Positions 16,356-23,342 of a DNA stretch of 64,000 nt are shown piece by piece (position 1 is the first letter of the stretch; each line of letters begins with the position of its first letter). The stretch spans positions 1 to 64,000 of the forward strand of contig NZ_JABBNC010000014.1 in NCBI RefSeq assembly GCF_012933445.1, read 5' to 3'. The DNA is from Actinoplanes sp. TBRC 11911 (GTDB lineage: Bacteria > Actinomycetota > Actinomycetes > Mycobacteriales > Micromonosporaceae). A program made the translations under genes and the position numbers. Under the pieces are notes generated by a model. It saw only the letters and a list, made by a program, of their open reading frames with translations. It had not been told where the DNA came from and did not search any database.

Positions 16356-16418
16356 GATTTCGAGACCTTGGAGAGTTGCGCCCATATGCGAGCCCTAACT
16401 CTCCAAGGTCTCGAAATC
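16356..16418. repeat. inverted-repeat element, copy B (perfect 22-bp stem)
   Basis: Arms 16356-16377 and 16397-16418 are perfectly complementary over 22 bp (inner part CGAGACCTTGGAGAGTT) with a 19-nt loop. The loop contains CGCCCATATGCGAGCC, the reverse complement of the loop core of copy A at 8483-8498. It is intergenic, between arc and the acyltransferase. It could be a structured RNA, a protein-binding site or a short mobile element. Confidence 0.75.
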
Positions 16419-16628
16419 CGACCGTGAACGCCTGACAACGGCGGCTCGATCCGCACAAAGGCACCAAAAGCGCATGGCGGTTGACCGCGTCGCGTCCGTC
16501 GGCGGCGCCGACCGCCGGGCTCGCGAAGACGATCCGAGGCGTTCGGATCAGCCCTGCGGGACCATCGCGGCCAGGGCGCCTCTGGTCCAAGGTGGGTGTC
16601 TGCCGATCCGCTGCTTCGTTGCACCAGC

Positions 16629-18029
16629 GTGAGTTCCACCGGCGTCCCCGCTCCAAGCCCTGCCCGGCTCGGCTGGCTCGACGCGCTCCGTGGCTGGGCC
16701 GCGCTCGTCGTGGTCGGCTTCCACCTCAGCCCGCAGATCCTGGGCACCGAGCGGCACCTCGCGATCATGCGGTTCATCGACCTCGGCAAGTACGGCGTAC
16801 TGCTGTTCTTCCTGGTCAGCGGCTATGTCATCCCGATGTCGCTGGAGCGGCACGGCAGCCTGCGCCGCTTCTGGATAGGCCGCCTATGCCGGATATATCC
16901 GGCATATCTCGCTACCATCGCGGTCGTCGGCATCCTCGTGGCGACCGGCTTGATGAGCTGGCAGGCGTCGCTGCGCGCCGAGACGGTCACCGGCGTCCTC
17001 GCGCACGCCACCATGACGCCCGACCTGCTCGGGCTGCGCGGCGCGGTCCGGGTCTTCTGGACGCTCGCCTACGAGATGACGTTCTACCTGGTGGTCGCGG
17101 GCCTGTTCGCCTGGCGCCTGCACCGGCACAGCGCGCTGTTCGCCGCCGGCCTGGCGCTGACCGGGCTGCTCCTCGGCAACCACCTGCCGGACGACCTGCT
17201 CGGCGGCACCTTCGCGGACCGGCGGCTGCTCGCGGGCGTACTGGCAATCGTGTTTGCCCTGAGCATCACCGCCTACCTCAAGCGCCGCCTGGTACGTCTC
17301 GCCGGCGCGGCCGGGATCGCGATGCTGCTCGTCCCCGCCCTCAACGGCCACGCCACCGCGAACAGCACCGTCATCGCCTCCTGGCAGGGCCTGCTGTTCC
17401 TGGCCGTGATGTTCGCCGGCACCGTCGTCTACCGCGTGCAGCACGGCCAGATCCGGCGTTCCGTCGCCATAGCGTCACTGTCGGTGGTCACGCTCAGCGT
17501 GATCGGTGCGCATGCGACGAACGGCGTGGCGCCCCGGACCTGGGCGATCAACGTCGCGGCCGTCGCGGGCACATTCCTGCTGGCGTACGCCTGGAGGCAG
17601 CGCACGGTGCCGGGATTTCTCACCTGGCTGGGCCAGATCAGCTATTCGCTCTACCTGCTGCACGCCGTCGTGCTCGTGATGCTGCCGCGGATCGGTGCCG
17701 ATCTCGCCGCGTGGCCGGCGCCGGCCCGGGTCGCGGGCGGCCTCGCCTACCTGGCCGTCGCCCTGACGCTCGCGTGGCTCTGCTACCGGTTCGTGGAGCG
17801 GCCGGGCCAGGCGCTGGGCCGCTGGGTCACGAGCCGCCCCCTTGGGGCCACCGCGCGTCCTGCCGATTTGTCAAGTGGCCCGGAACCGGCGAGCGGCCGG
17901 TCGGTCGAGCGCTACCTGGGCAAACGTCGGGCACCCGATCAATCACGGCGGGCCGGGACTGCAGATGGTGCCACCCAGAGTGCTGTCTCGCGCACGGGGC
18001 GGGGCGAGAACGAGCGCCGGAGCGTCTAG
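16629..18029 (+). CDS. acyltransferase 3 family membrane protein
   Basis: A 466-residue integral membrane O-acyltransferase (OafA/ExoZ-like). Features are RLGWLDALRGWAALVVVGFHL with the catalytic-type His, R/E-rich WIGRLCRIYPAYLA, about ten TM helices, and LGQISYSLYLLHAVVLV followed by YRFVERPGQALGR at the C-terminal end of the domain. The last 65 residues are a hydrophilic tail. GTG 16629 is chosen because the upstream extension (16596) is not protein-like. These enzymes acylate surface sugars or antibiotics. Its presence between arc and dop is unusual; its stop codon TAG is reused as part of the dop -10 box. Confidence 0.9.
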   Translation: MSSTGVPAPSPARLGWLDALRGWAALVVVGFHLSPQILGTERHLAIMRFIDLGKYGVLLFFLVSGYVIPMSLERHGSLRRFWIGRLCRIYPAYLATIAVVGILVATGLMSWQASLRAETVTGVLAHATMTPDLLGLRGAVRVFWTLAYEMTFYLVVAGLFAWRLHRHSALFAAGLALTGLLLGNHLPDDLLGGTFADRRLLAGVLAIVFALSITAYLKRRLVRLAGAAGIAMLLVPALNGHATANSTVIASWQGLLFLAVMFAGTVVYRVQHGQIRRSVAIASLSVVTLSVIGAHATNGVAPRTWAINVAAVAGTFLLAYAWRQRTVPGFLTWLGQISYSLYLLHAVVLVMLPRIGADLAAWPAPARVAGGLAYLAVALTLAWLCYRFVERPGQALGRWVTSRPLGATARPADLSSGPEPASGRSVERYLGKRRAPDQSRRAGTADGATQSAVSRTGRGENERRSV

Positions 18030-18083
18030 GCTCGATACATGAGCAGCAGGGTCAGTGTCGTGGCGGGCAGGGTGGTCGCATGA
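18027..18083 (+). promoter_or_regulatory. dop promoter with leaderless 14-codon leader peptide
   Basis: TAGGCT (18027-18032) overlaps the TAG stop of the acyltransferase. Six nt later an ATG (18039) opens a short frame encoding MSSRVSVVAGRVVA. Its TGA (18081-18083) overlaps the dop ATG (18080) as ATGA. A leaderless mRNA would translate this peptide first and re-initiate at dop. Whether the peptide has its own role is unknown; dop also has its own GCAGGGTGG Shine-Dalgarno region. Confidence 0.5.
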
Positions 18084-19597
18084 GCGTTCGACGAATTATG
18101 GGCACTGAGGTCGAGTACGGCATTTCGGTGCCCGGCCAGCCCAGCGCCAACCCCATGGTGACGTCCTCACAGGTCGTCAACGCCTACGGGGCGCGCCCGG
18201 AGCTCAATCGAGGTGGTCGCGCCCGCTGGGACTACGAAGAGGAGTCGCCGCTGCGCGACGCCCGCGGGTTCACCTACTCGGGTGCCGCCTACGACCCGGC
18301 CGACGCGCTCGCCGACGAGGACCTCGGCCTGGCGAACGTGATACTGACCAACGGCGCCCGCCTCTACGTCGACCACGCCCACCCGGAGTACAGCACGCCC
18401 GAGTGCACCAACCCGCTCGACGTGGTCCGCTGGGACAAGGCGGGCGAGCGGGTGATGGCCGAGGCGTCCCGGCGCGCGGCGACGATCCCGGGCACGCACC
18501 GCATCCAGCTCTACAAGAACAACACCGACAACAAGGGCGCCTCGTACGGGTCGCACGAAAACTACCTGATGCGCCGGCAGACCCCGTTCGCCGACATCGT
18601 CGCGCATCTCACCCCGTTCTTCGTCACCCGGCAGATCTTCACCGGGGTCGGCCGGGTCGGCATCGGGCAGGACGGCTCCGGCTCCGGCTTCCAGCTCTCC
18701 TCGCGGGCCGACTTCTTCGAGGTCGAGGTCGGGCTCGAGACCACGCTGAAGCGCCCGATCATCAACACCCGCGACGAACCGCACTCGGACGCGGACAAAT
18801 ACCGCCGGCTGCACGTGATCATCGGCGACGCGAACCTGTCCGAGATCGCCACCTACCTCAAGATGGGCACCACCTCGCTGGTGCTCAACATGATCGAGGA
18901 AAAGGTGTTCACCGGCGAGCTGGGCATCGCCGACCCGGTCAGCGAGCTCAAGTCGGTCAGCCACGACCCGTCGCTCAAGCACCTGATCCGGCTCCGCGAC
19001 GGCCGCCGGCTCACCGCTCTCGACCTGCAGTGGGCGTACTACGAGCGGGCCCGTGACTTCGTGCAGGACCGCGAGGGTGACGACGCCGACGACCAGACCC
19101 GCGACGTGCTGGACCGCTGGGAGGCCGTCCTCGACCAGCTCGGCCGCGACCCGATGGCGCTGTCCGACAGCCTCGACTGGGTGGCCAAGCTGCGGTTGCT
19201 CGAGGGCTACCGCGAGCGCGAGAACCTGGGCTGGTCGTCGCCGAAACTGCAGCTCGTCGACCTGCAGTACGCGGATGTCCGGCCGGAGAAGGGCCTCTAC
19301 CACCGCCTGGTCGCGCGCGGCTCGATGAAGACGCTGCTCGACCCCGAGCTGACCCACACCGCCATGTACGAGCCGCCGGAGGACACCCGGGCCTACTTCC
19401 GCGGCCGCTGCCTGGCGCAGTACGCGTCCGAAGTGGTCGCGGCGAGCTGGGACTCGGTCATCTTCGACGTGGGGCGCGAGTCGCTGGTCCGGGTCCCGAT
19501 GATGGAGCCGGAACGCGGCACGAGGAAGCACGTGGGCGCGCTGTTCGACAAGTGCGAGAGCGCCAAGGATCTCCTCGAGGCGATTACGAGTCGCTGA
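18080..19597 (+). CDS. dop: depupylase/Pup deamidase Dop
   Basis: A 505-residue glutamine-synthetase-like enzyme that cleaves Pup from substrates and, where Pup ends in Gln, deamidates it. It begins with the family sequence RRIMGTEVEYGISVPGQ containing metal-binding Glu. Other marks are NGARLYVDHAHPEYSTPE, YKNNTDNKGASYGSHENYL and PIINTRDEPHSD. The Dop-specific insert (WDYEEESPLRDARGF) distinguishes it from PafA. ATG 18080 matches the conserved N-terminus; the much longer open frame upstream is a shadow across the acyltransferase. Since Pup here ends in Glu, only the depupylase activity should be needed. Confidence 0.97.
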   Translation: MSVRRIMGTEVEYGISVPGQPSANPMVTSSQVVNAYGARPELNRGGRARWDYEEESPLRDARGFTYSGAAYDPADALADEDLGLANVILTNGARLYVDHAHPEYSTPECTNPLDVVRWDKAGERVMAEASRRAATIPGTHRIQLYKNNTDNKGASYGSHENYLMRRQTPFADIVAHLTPFFVTRQIFTGVGRVGIGQDGSGSGFQLSSRADFFEVEVGLETTLKRPIINTRDEPHSDADKYRRLHVIIGDANLSEIATYLKMGTTSLVLNMIEEKVFTGELGIADPVSELKSVSHDPSLKHLIRLRDGRRLTALDLQWAYYERARDFVQDREGDDADDQTRDVLDRWEAVLDQLGRDPMALSDSLDWVAKLRLLEGYRERENLGWSSPKLQLVDLQYADVRPEKGLYHRLVARGSMKTLLDPELTHTAMYEPPEDTRAYFRGRCLAQYASEVVAASWDSVIFDVGRESLVRVPMMEPERGTRKHVGALFDKCESAKDLLEAITSR

Positions 19598-19625
19598 GGA
19601 AACACCCGTCACGGCGGGCAGGTTT

Positions 19626-19648
19626 TTGTCGTAGCCGCGAGGTAGGTT
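19626..19648 (+). promoter_or_regulatory. PafBC/RecA-NDp-like promoter of the pup operon
   Basis: TTGTCGTAG (19626-19634), 8 nt, TAGGTT (19643-19648), in the 100-bp dop-pup gap. Same architecture as the mycobacterial PafBC-dependent promoter (TTGTCRGTG-N8-TANNNT). Transcription would start near 19655, leaving a leader of about 43 nt with the GAGGAAGGGG ribosome binding site before pup. It is the only one of the four copies not leaderless. Confidence 0.75.
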
Positions 19649-19697
19649 TTCTTCACCCGTAGTCGCAGGCTCCGGGTGGCTGAGGAAGGGGACATCC

Positions 19698-19913
19698 ATG
19701 GCAGCCCGAGACACCGGTGGACAGTCGCAGTCGAGCAAGAGCCGGACGGACGAGGAGATCGAGGACGTCACCACCGAGGCCAACCCGGAGGTAGCCGAGC
19801 GGCACGCCGAGATCACCGAGGACGTCGACGACCTGCTCGACGAGATCGACTCCGTCCTGGAGGAAAACGCCGAGGAATTCGTGAGGGGCTATGTCCAAAA
19901 AGGGGGGGAATAG
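19698..19913 (+). CDS. pup: prokaryotic ubiquitin-like protein Pup
   Basis: A 71-residue, mostly disordered protein tag. It shows the acidic helix that binds Arc (EDVDDLLDEIDSVLEENAEEFV) and the C-terminal GYVQKGGE. The last residue is Glu, not Gln, so PafA can ligate it to substrate lysines without deamidation by Dop. ATG 19698 has the ribosome binding site GAGGAAGGGG about 6 nt upstream. It heads the pup-HNH-prcB-prcA operon; the next gene starts 6 nt after its stop. Confidence 0.98.
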   Translation: MAARDTGGQSQSSKSRTDEEIEDVTTEANPEVAERHAEITEDVDDLLDEIDSVLEENAEEFVRGYVQKGGE

Positions 19914-19919
19914 GACTAA

Positions 19920-20591
19920 ATGTCCGATTCGTTAGGATCGGGCGGCAAGGTCTGCCCTCAATGCCGCCGGACGTTGCCGTTCTCCGAGTTTCACAGCAAC
20001 GTCCGGCGTTCCGATGGTTTGGCTTTCTACTGCAAGAGTTGCGCGAACGTCCGGTCGGAGCAGAGCCGGCGAAAGCGCGGCGTTCAAGAGCGGCGTCAGT
20101 CGACCGAGCCGGTTCCGCCAGGATCGAAATGGTGTCCGGATTGCGACACCATCAAGCCGTTGGCAGAGTTCGCGCAAACCAAGAGCAAGGCCAGCGGCTA
20201 CCACTCCTACTGCCTTCCGTGTCATAACGCCCGAGGCATCGAGACGAATATCCGCCTCCATGGCAGCAGCCGTGAGTATCACCTTCGGCGGCGCTACGGG
20301 ATCGGGCAAGCTGAGTTCGACGAGTTGGTGGCCGAGCAAGGGGGCGTCTGCGCGATCTGTGGCGGCCCCGACCCTCAACACGTTGATCACGATCATCGCA
20401 CTGGCTGGGTGCGCGGGATATTGTGCTTCAACTGCAACGGCGGGCTGGGGCAGTTCCGGGACAGCCCAGAGTTCCTCGCCGGTGCGATCACGTATCTGAA
20501 AGGAACCACGTGGCAAAGGACTTTGATCCATCCGGGCGTCTACCGGATATCTTCACCAATGCGGGGACGTCCTCCTTCACGCAGTTCCTGA
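19920..20591 (+). CDS. HNH/endonuclease VII-type zinc nuclease in the proteasome operon
   Basis: A 223-residue protein with three zinc-binding CxxC/CxxC modules: Cys12/15/38/41, Cys72/75/98/101, and the nuclease module Cys144/147/169/172. The last carries HVDHDHRTG (His154-Gly162) and LCFNCN, the recombination endonuclease VII (HNH) signature. The first two modules repeat the same fold without the DHDH residues, so they probably bind DNA or protein. It starts 6 nt after pup with a GGGGGGAA ribosome binding site, and its last 27 codons overlap prcB by 82 nt in another frame. All catalytic residues look intact. The target is unknown; a damage-linked nuclease is inferred from the promoter. Confidence 0.88.
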   Translation: MSDSLGSGGKVCPQCRRTLPFSEFHSNVRRSDGLAFYCKSCANVRSEQSRRKRGVQERRQSTEPVPPGSKWCPDCDTIKPLAEFAQTKSKASGYHSYCLPCHNARGIETNIRLHGSSREYHLRRRYGIGQAEFDELVAEQGGVCAICGGPDPQHVDHDHRTGWVRGILCFNCNGGLGQFRDSPEFLAGAITYLKGTTWQRTLIHPGVYRISSPMRGRPPSRSS

Positions 20592-21352
20592 CCCATGCGG
20601 CGCCCGAGTTGCTGCCGGGGCGCCGCCCGCTGCCGCCGGGCCTGTCGGCGGGCGGCGTCGCCCCGCACGGGACGACGATCGTGGCGCTCACCACGGCCGA
20701 GGGTGTCGTCATGGCCGGCGACCGCCGCGCGACGATGGGCAACCTGATCGCCAGCCGGGACATCGAGAAGGTGTACCCCGCCGACATGTACTCGTTGATC
20801 GGCATCGCGGGCACGGCCGGCATCGGCATCGAGCTGATGCGGCTGTTCCAGGTCGAGCTCGAGCACTACGAGAAGATCGAGGGCATCATGCTGTCCCTCG
20901 ACGGTAAGGCCAACCGCCTCGCCGGCATGGTGCGCGGCAACCTGGGTGCCGCGCTGCAGGGTCTCGCGGTGGTTCCGCTGTTCGCCGGGTACGACCTGGC
21001 CCCGTCGGATCCCGCGAAGGTGGGCCGGATCTGGAGCTTCGACGTGGCCGGCGGGCTGTACGAGGAGACGGGTTACGACTCGATCGGCTCGGGTTCGCTG
21101 TTCGCCAAGTCGGCGCTGAAGAAGAAGTATCGGCAGGGCATCAGCACGGACGAGGCGGTGCGGCTGGCGGTCGAGGCACTCTACGACGCGGCGGACGACG
21201 ACACCGCGACCGGCGGGCCGGACATGACCCGCAAGATCTTCCCGGTGGTCATGTCGGCGACGGCCCAGGGCACGCACCGGCTGAGCGAGGACGAGATCAC
21301 CGCGGTGGCCGAGCAGGTGGTGGCGGGCCGGATGGAGAATCCGGGCGGCTGA
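20510..21352 (+). CDS. prcB: 20S proteasome beta subunit PrcB
   Basis: A 280-residue precursor of the catalytic subunit. A 54-residue propeptide ends APHG; the mature chain begins at Thr55 (TTIVALTT), the N-terminal nucleophile, followed by GVVMAGDRRAT with the conserved Asp and Lys/Arg surroundings and GIAGTAGIG. GTG 20510 is set by AAAGGA (20498-20503) and by the family N-terminus. The ribosome binding site and propeptide codons lie inside the HNH gene, so translation of the two is probably coupled. Confidence 0.97.
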   Translation: MAKDFDPSGRLPDIFTNAGTSSFTQFLTHAAPELLPGRRPLPPGLSAGGVAPHGTTIVALTTAEGVVMAGDRRATMGNLIASRDIEKVYPADMYSLIGIAGTAGIGIELMRLFQVELEHYEKIEGIMLSLDGKANRLAGMVRGNLGAALQGLAVVPLFAGYDLAPSDPAKVGRIWSFDVAGGLYEETGYDSIGSGSLFAKSALKKKYRQGISTDEAVRLAVEALYDAADDDTATGGPDMTRKIFPVVMSATAQGTHRLSEDEITAVAEQVVAGRMENPGG

Positions 21353-21405
21353 GTCCAGCTGTGCTCCAGGGCGACATGACGAGGGACGAGAGGGAGTAGC
21401 CACCC

Positions 21406-22251
21406 GTGGCCATGCAGTTCTACGCATCACCCGAGCAGGTTCAGCGGGACCGCTCGGAGTACGCCCGTAAGGGCATCGCCCGCGGCCGCTCCGCCGTGGT
21501 GCTCACCTACGAGGGCGGCATCCTGCTGGTCGCCGAGAACATCACCACGCTCCGCAAGATCAGCGAGATCTACGACAAGATCGGGTTCGCCGCGGTCGGG
21601 CGGTACAACGAGTTCGAGAGCCTTCGCCGGGCCGGCATCCGGATGGCCGACGTGAACGGCTACAGCTACGACCGGCGGGACGTCACCGGGCGTGGGCTCG
21701 CGAACGCGTTCACCCAGACGCTCGGTGCCATCTTCAGCGAGACCCAGAAGCCGTACGAGGTGGAGATCTGCGTCGCGCAGGTGGGCGCCACCCCGGAGAC
21801 CGACGAGCTGTACCGGATCACCTACGACGGTTCGGTGATGGACGAGCCGGGCTTCATGGCGATGGGTGGTCAGGCCGAGGCGATCGCGAACGTGCTGCGC
21901 GAGCGGCACGACACGGCCGCGGGGCTGTCCGACGCGCTGGCGCTGGCCGCCGAGGCGCTGGGCAGCGTGGGCGGCGAGAACGGCCAGACCCGCAGCCTGG
22001 ACGCCAAGATGCTCGAGGTGGCCGTGCTGGACCGCCGGCGCAAGGGCCGCGCGTTCCGGCGGATCGCCGGCCCGGCGCTGATCCAGCTCCTCGAGGGCAC
22101 CAAGGACGTGCCGGAGGAGAAGCTGGGCGACGTCGACTCGGCCCCGCCGCACCCGGGCGAGGACAAGCCGACCGCGTCGGCCGCCGCCGTGGTCGAGGAG
22201 CAGCCCACCGACGAGACGCCCGCAGACGAGACGAACGGCGACAACTCGTAA
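21406..22251 (+). CDS. prcA: 20S proteasome alpha subunit PrcA
   Basis: A 281-residue structural subunit that forms the outer gate rings and binds Arc. Recognised by MQFYASPEQVQRDRSEYARKGIARGRS, the typical alpha-subunit N-terminal helix, followed by VVLTYEGGILLVAEN and YDKIGFAAVGRYNEFE. The C-terminal 40 residues are an acidic, Pro/Thr-rich tail. GTG 21406 is preferred (GAGAGGGAG upstream, 8-nt spacing); ATG 21412 is the alternative. Lies 53 bp after prcB as the last gene of the operon; the next gene is convergent, 17 bp away. Confidence 0.97.
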   Translation: MAMQFYASPEQVQRDRSEYARKGIARGRSAVVLTYEGGILLVAENITTLRKISEIYDKIGFAAVGRYNEFESLRRAGIRMADVNGYSYDRRDVTGRGLANAFTQTLGAIFSETQKPYEVEICVAQVGATPETDELYRITYDGSVMDEPGFMAMGGQAEAIANVLRERHDTAAGLSDALALAAEALGSVGGENGQTRSLDAKMLEVAVLDRRRKGRAFRRIAGPALIQLLEGTKDVPEEKLGDVDSAPPHPGEDKPTASAAAVVEEQPTDETPADETNGDNS

Positions 22252-22268
22252 GACCGGTGTGCGCCCTC

Positions 22269-23225
22269 TCAGTAGTAGAGGAGGGGGCGCCACCAGTCCG
22301 GGTTCTGCCGGTACCACCGGACGGTCGCGCTCAGGCCGGTGAGGAACTCGACCTCGGGCTGCCAGCCGAGCTCGCGGCGGATCTTGCCGTCGTCCAGGGC
22401 GTAGCGGCCGGCCGGCGGCTCCGGTCCGACGGCGACGCGGTCCCAGCCGGCGCCGAGCTCCTGGAGGATCTCGCCGATCAGGTCCCGGTCGGACAGTTCG
22501 ACGCTGCCGCCGATGTGGTAGATCTCGCCCGCCCGGCCACGTGACAGGGCCAGCGCCAGCGCGCGGCAGTGGTCGTCGGCGTGCAGCCATTCGCGGACCG
22601 CGCCACCGTCGGAGGCCAGCGGCACCGTGCGCCCGTCCAGCAGGTGGATGACGGCCCGGGGGATGGTCGCGGTCAGATGCTGCCGCGGTCCGTAGGTGTC
22701 GGCCGCCCTGGTCACCACCACCGGCAGGCCGTGCGTGCGGTGCGACGCGAGGGCCAGCAGGTCACCGCCGGCCTTCGTCGCGGCGTACGGGGTGACGGGT
22801 GTGACGCTTGTGGTCTCGTCCCACGCACCGTCGTCGATGGACCCGTACACCCGGCCCCCGGAAACCTGAACAAATCGCCCCACGTCGTGGCGTATCGCGG
22901 CGTCGAGCAGCACCTGCGTGCCCAGCGCGTTGGCCCGGGCCAGGATCTCCCCGCCGGCCGCCGGGGTCGCGGCGGCGAAATGGACGATCGCGTCGTGACC
23001 GCGCACCGCGGCCCGCACCACCGGCGCGTCGGTGACGTCGCCGGGCATGAAATCCAGGCGATTGTTCTCGGCGACGGCGCCCAGGTTGGCGAACGCGCCC
23101 ACGTACGACAGGTTGTCGAGGACGGTGACCGTGGCGCCTTGCAGGCCCGGCAGCCGGTCGGCCAGGACGGCCCGCACGAAGTGCGAGCCGAGGAAGCCGG
23201 CCCCGCCGGTCACCAAGAGTTTCAT
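22269..23225 (-). CDS. RmlB-like NAD-dependent epimerase/dehydratase with altered active site
   Basis: A 318-residue short-chain dehydrogenase-like protein of the dTDP-glucose 4,6-dehydratase group. The Rossmann motif is VTGGAGFLGSHFV and the catalytic Tyr/Lys are in PYAATKAGGD. Downstream VTRAADTYGPRQHL and REWLHADDHCRA match RmlB. However, the segment that in RmlB is STDEVYG reads SGGRVYG here, so the Asp-Glu pair needed for dehydration is missing. It may be an epimerase/reductase or a binding protein. Convergent with prcA and divergent from pafA, with no sugar-pathway neighbours. Confidence 0.85.
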   Translation of the reverse strand: MKLLVTGGAGFLGSHFVRAVLADRLPGLQGATVTVLDNLSYVGAFANLGAVAENNRLDFMPGDVTDAPVVRAAVRGHDAIVHFAAATPAAGGEILARANALGTQVLLDAAIRHDVGRFVQVSGGRVYGSIDDGAWDETTSVTPVTPYAATKAGGDLLALASHRTHGLPVVVTRAADTYGPRQHLTATIPRAVIHLLDGRTVPLASDGGAVREWLHADDHCRALALALSRGRAGEIYHIGGSVELSDRDLIGEILQELGAGWDRVAVGPEPPAGRYALDDGKIRRELGWQPEVEFLTGLSATVRWYRQNPDWWRPLLYY

Positions 23226-23330
23226 CTCTCACGGGAGTCTATCCGCAGGTGAGCGGCGCGCCGGGGGGCCGGTGCGGGGGACTGACGGGGAATGCGCGAG
23301 TGGTGGCTGCCAATGGCAGTGCAATCCGGC

Positions 23331-23342
23331 TAATGTTTCGAC
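23331..23342 (+). promoter_or_regulatory. leaderless promoter of pafA
   Basis: TAATGT (23331-23336) lies 6 nt before the pafA ATG (23343), so the mRNA is probably leaderless. A small dyad TGCCA-A-TGGCA is found at 23308-23318, in the -35 area. The box and its upstream CGGC match the arc promoter. Confidence 0.5.

Noticed and set aside
16481..18079. Upstream extension of the dop frame across the acyltransferase gene
   Set aside because: The extension is a basic low-complexity shadow; the conserved Dop N-terminus begins at 18080.
18167..19816. Long minus-strand open frame opposite dop and pup
   Set aside because: Antisense shadow; composition is that of reverse-translated high-GC codons.
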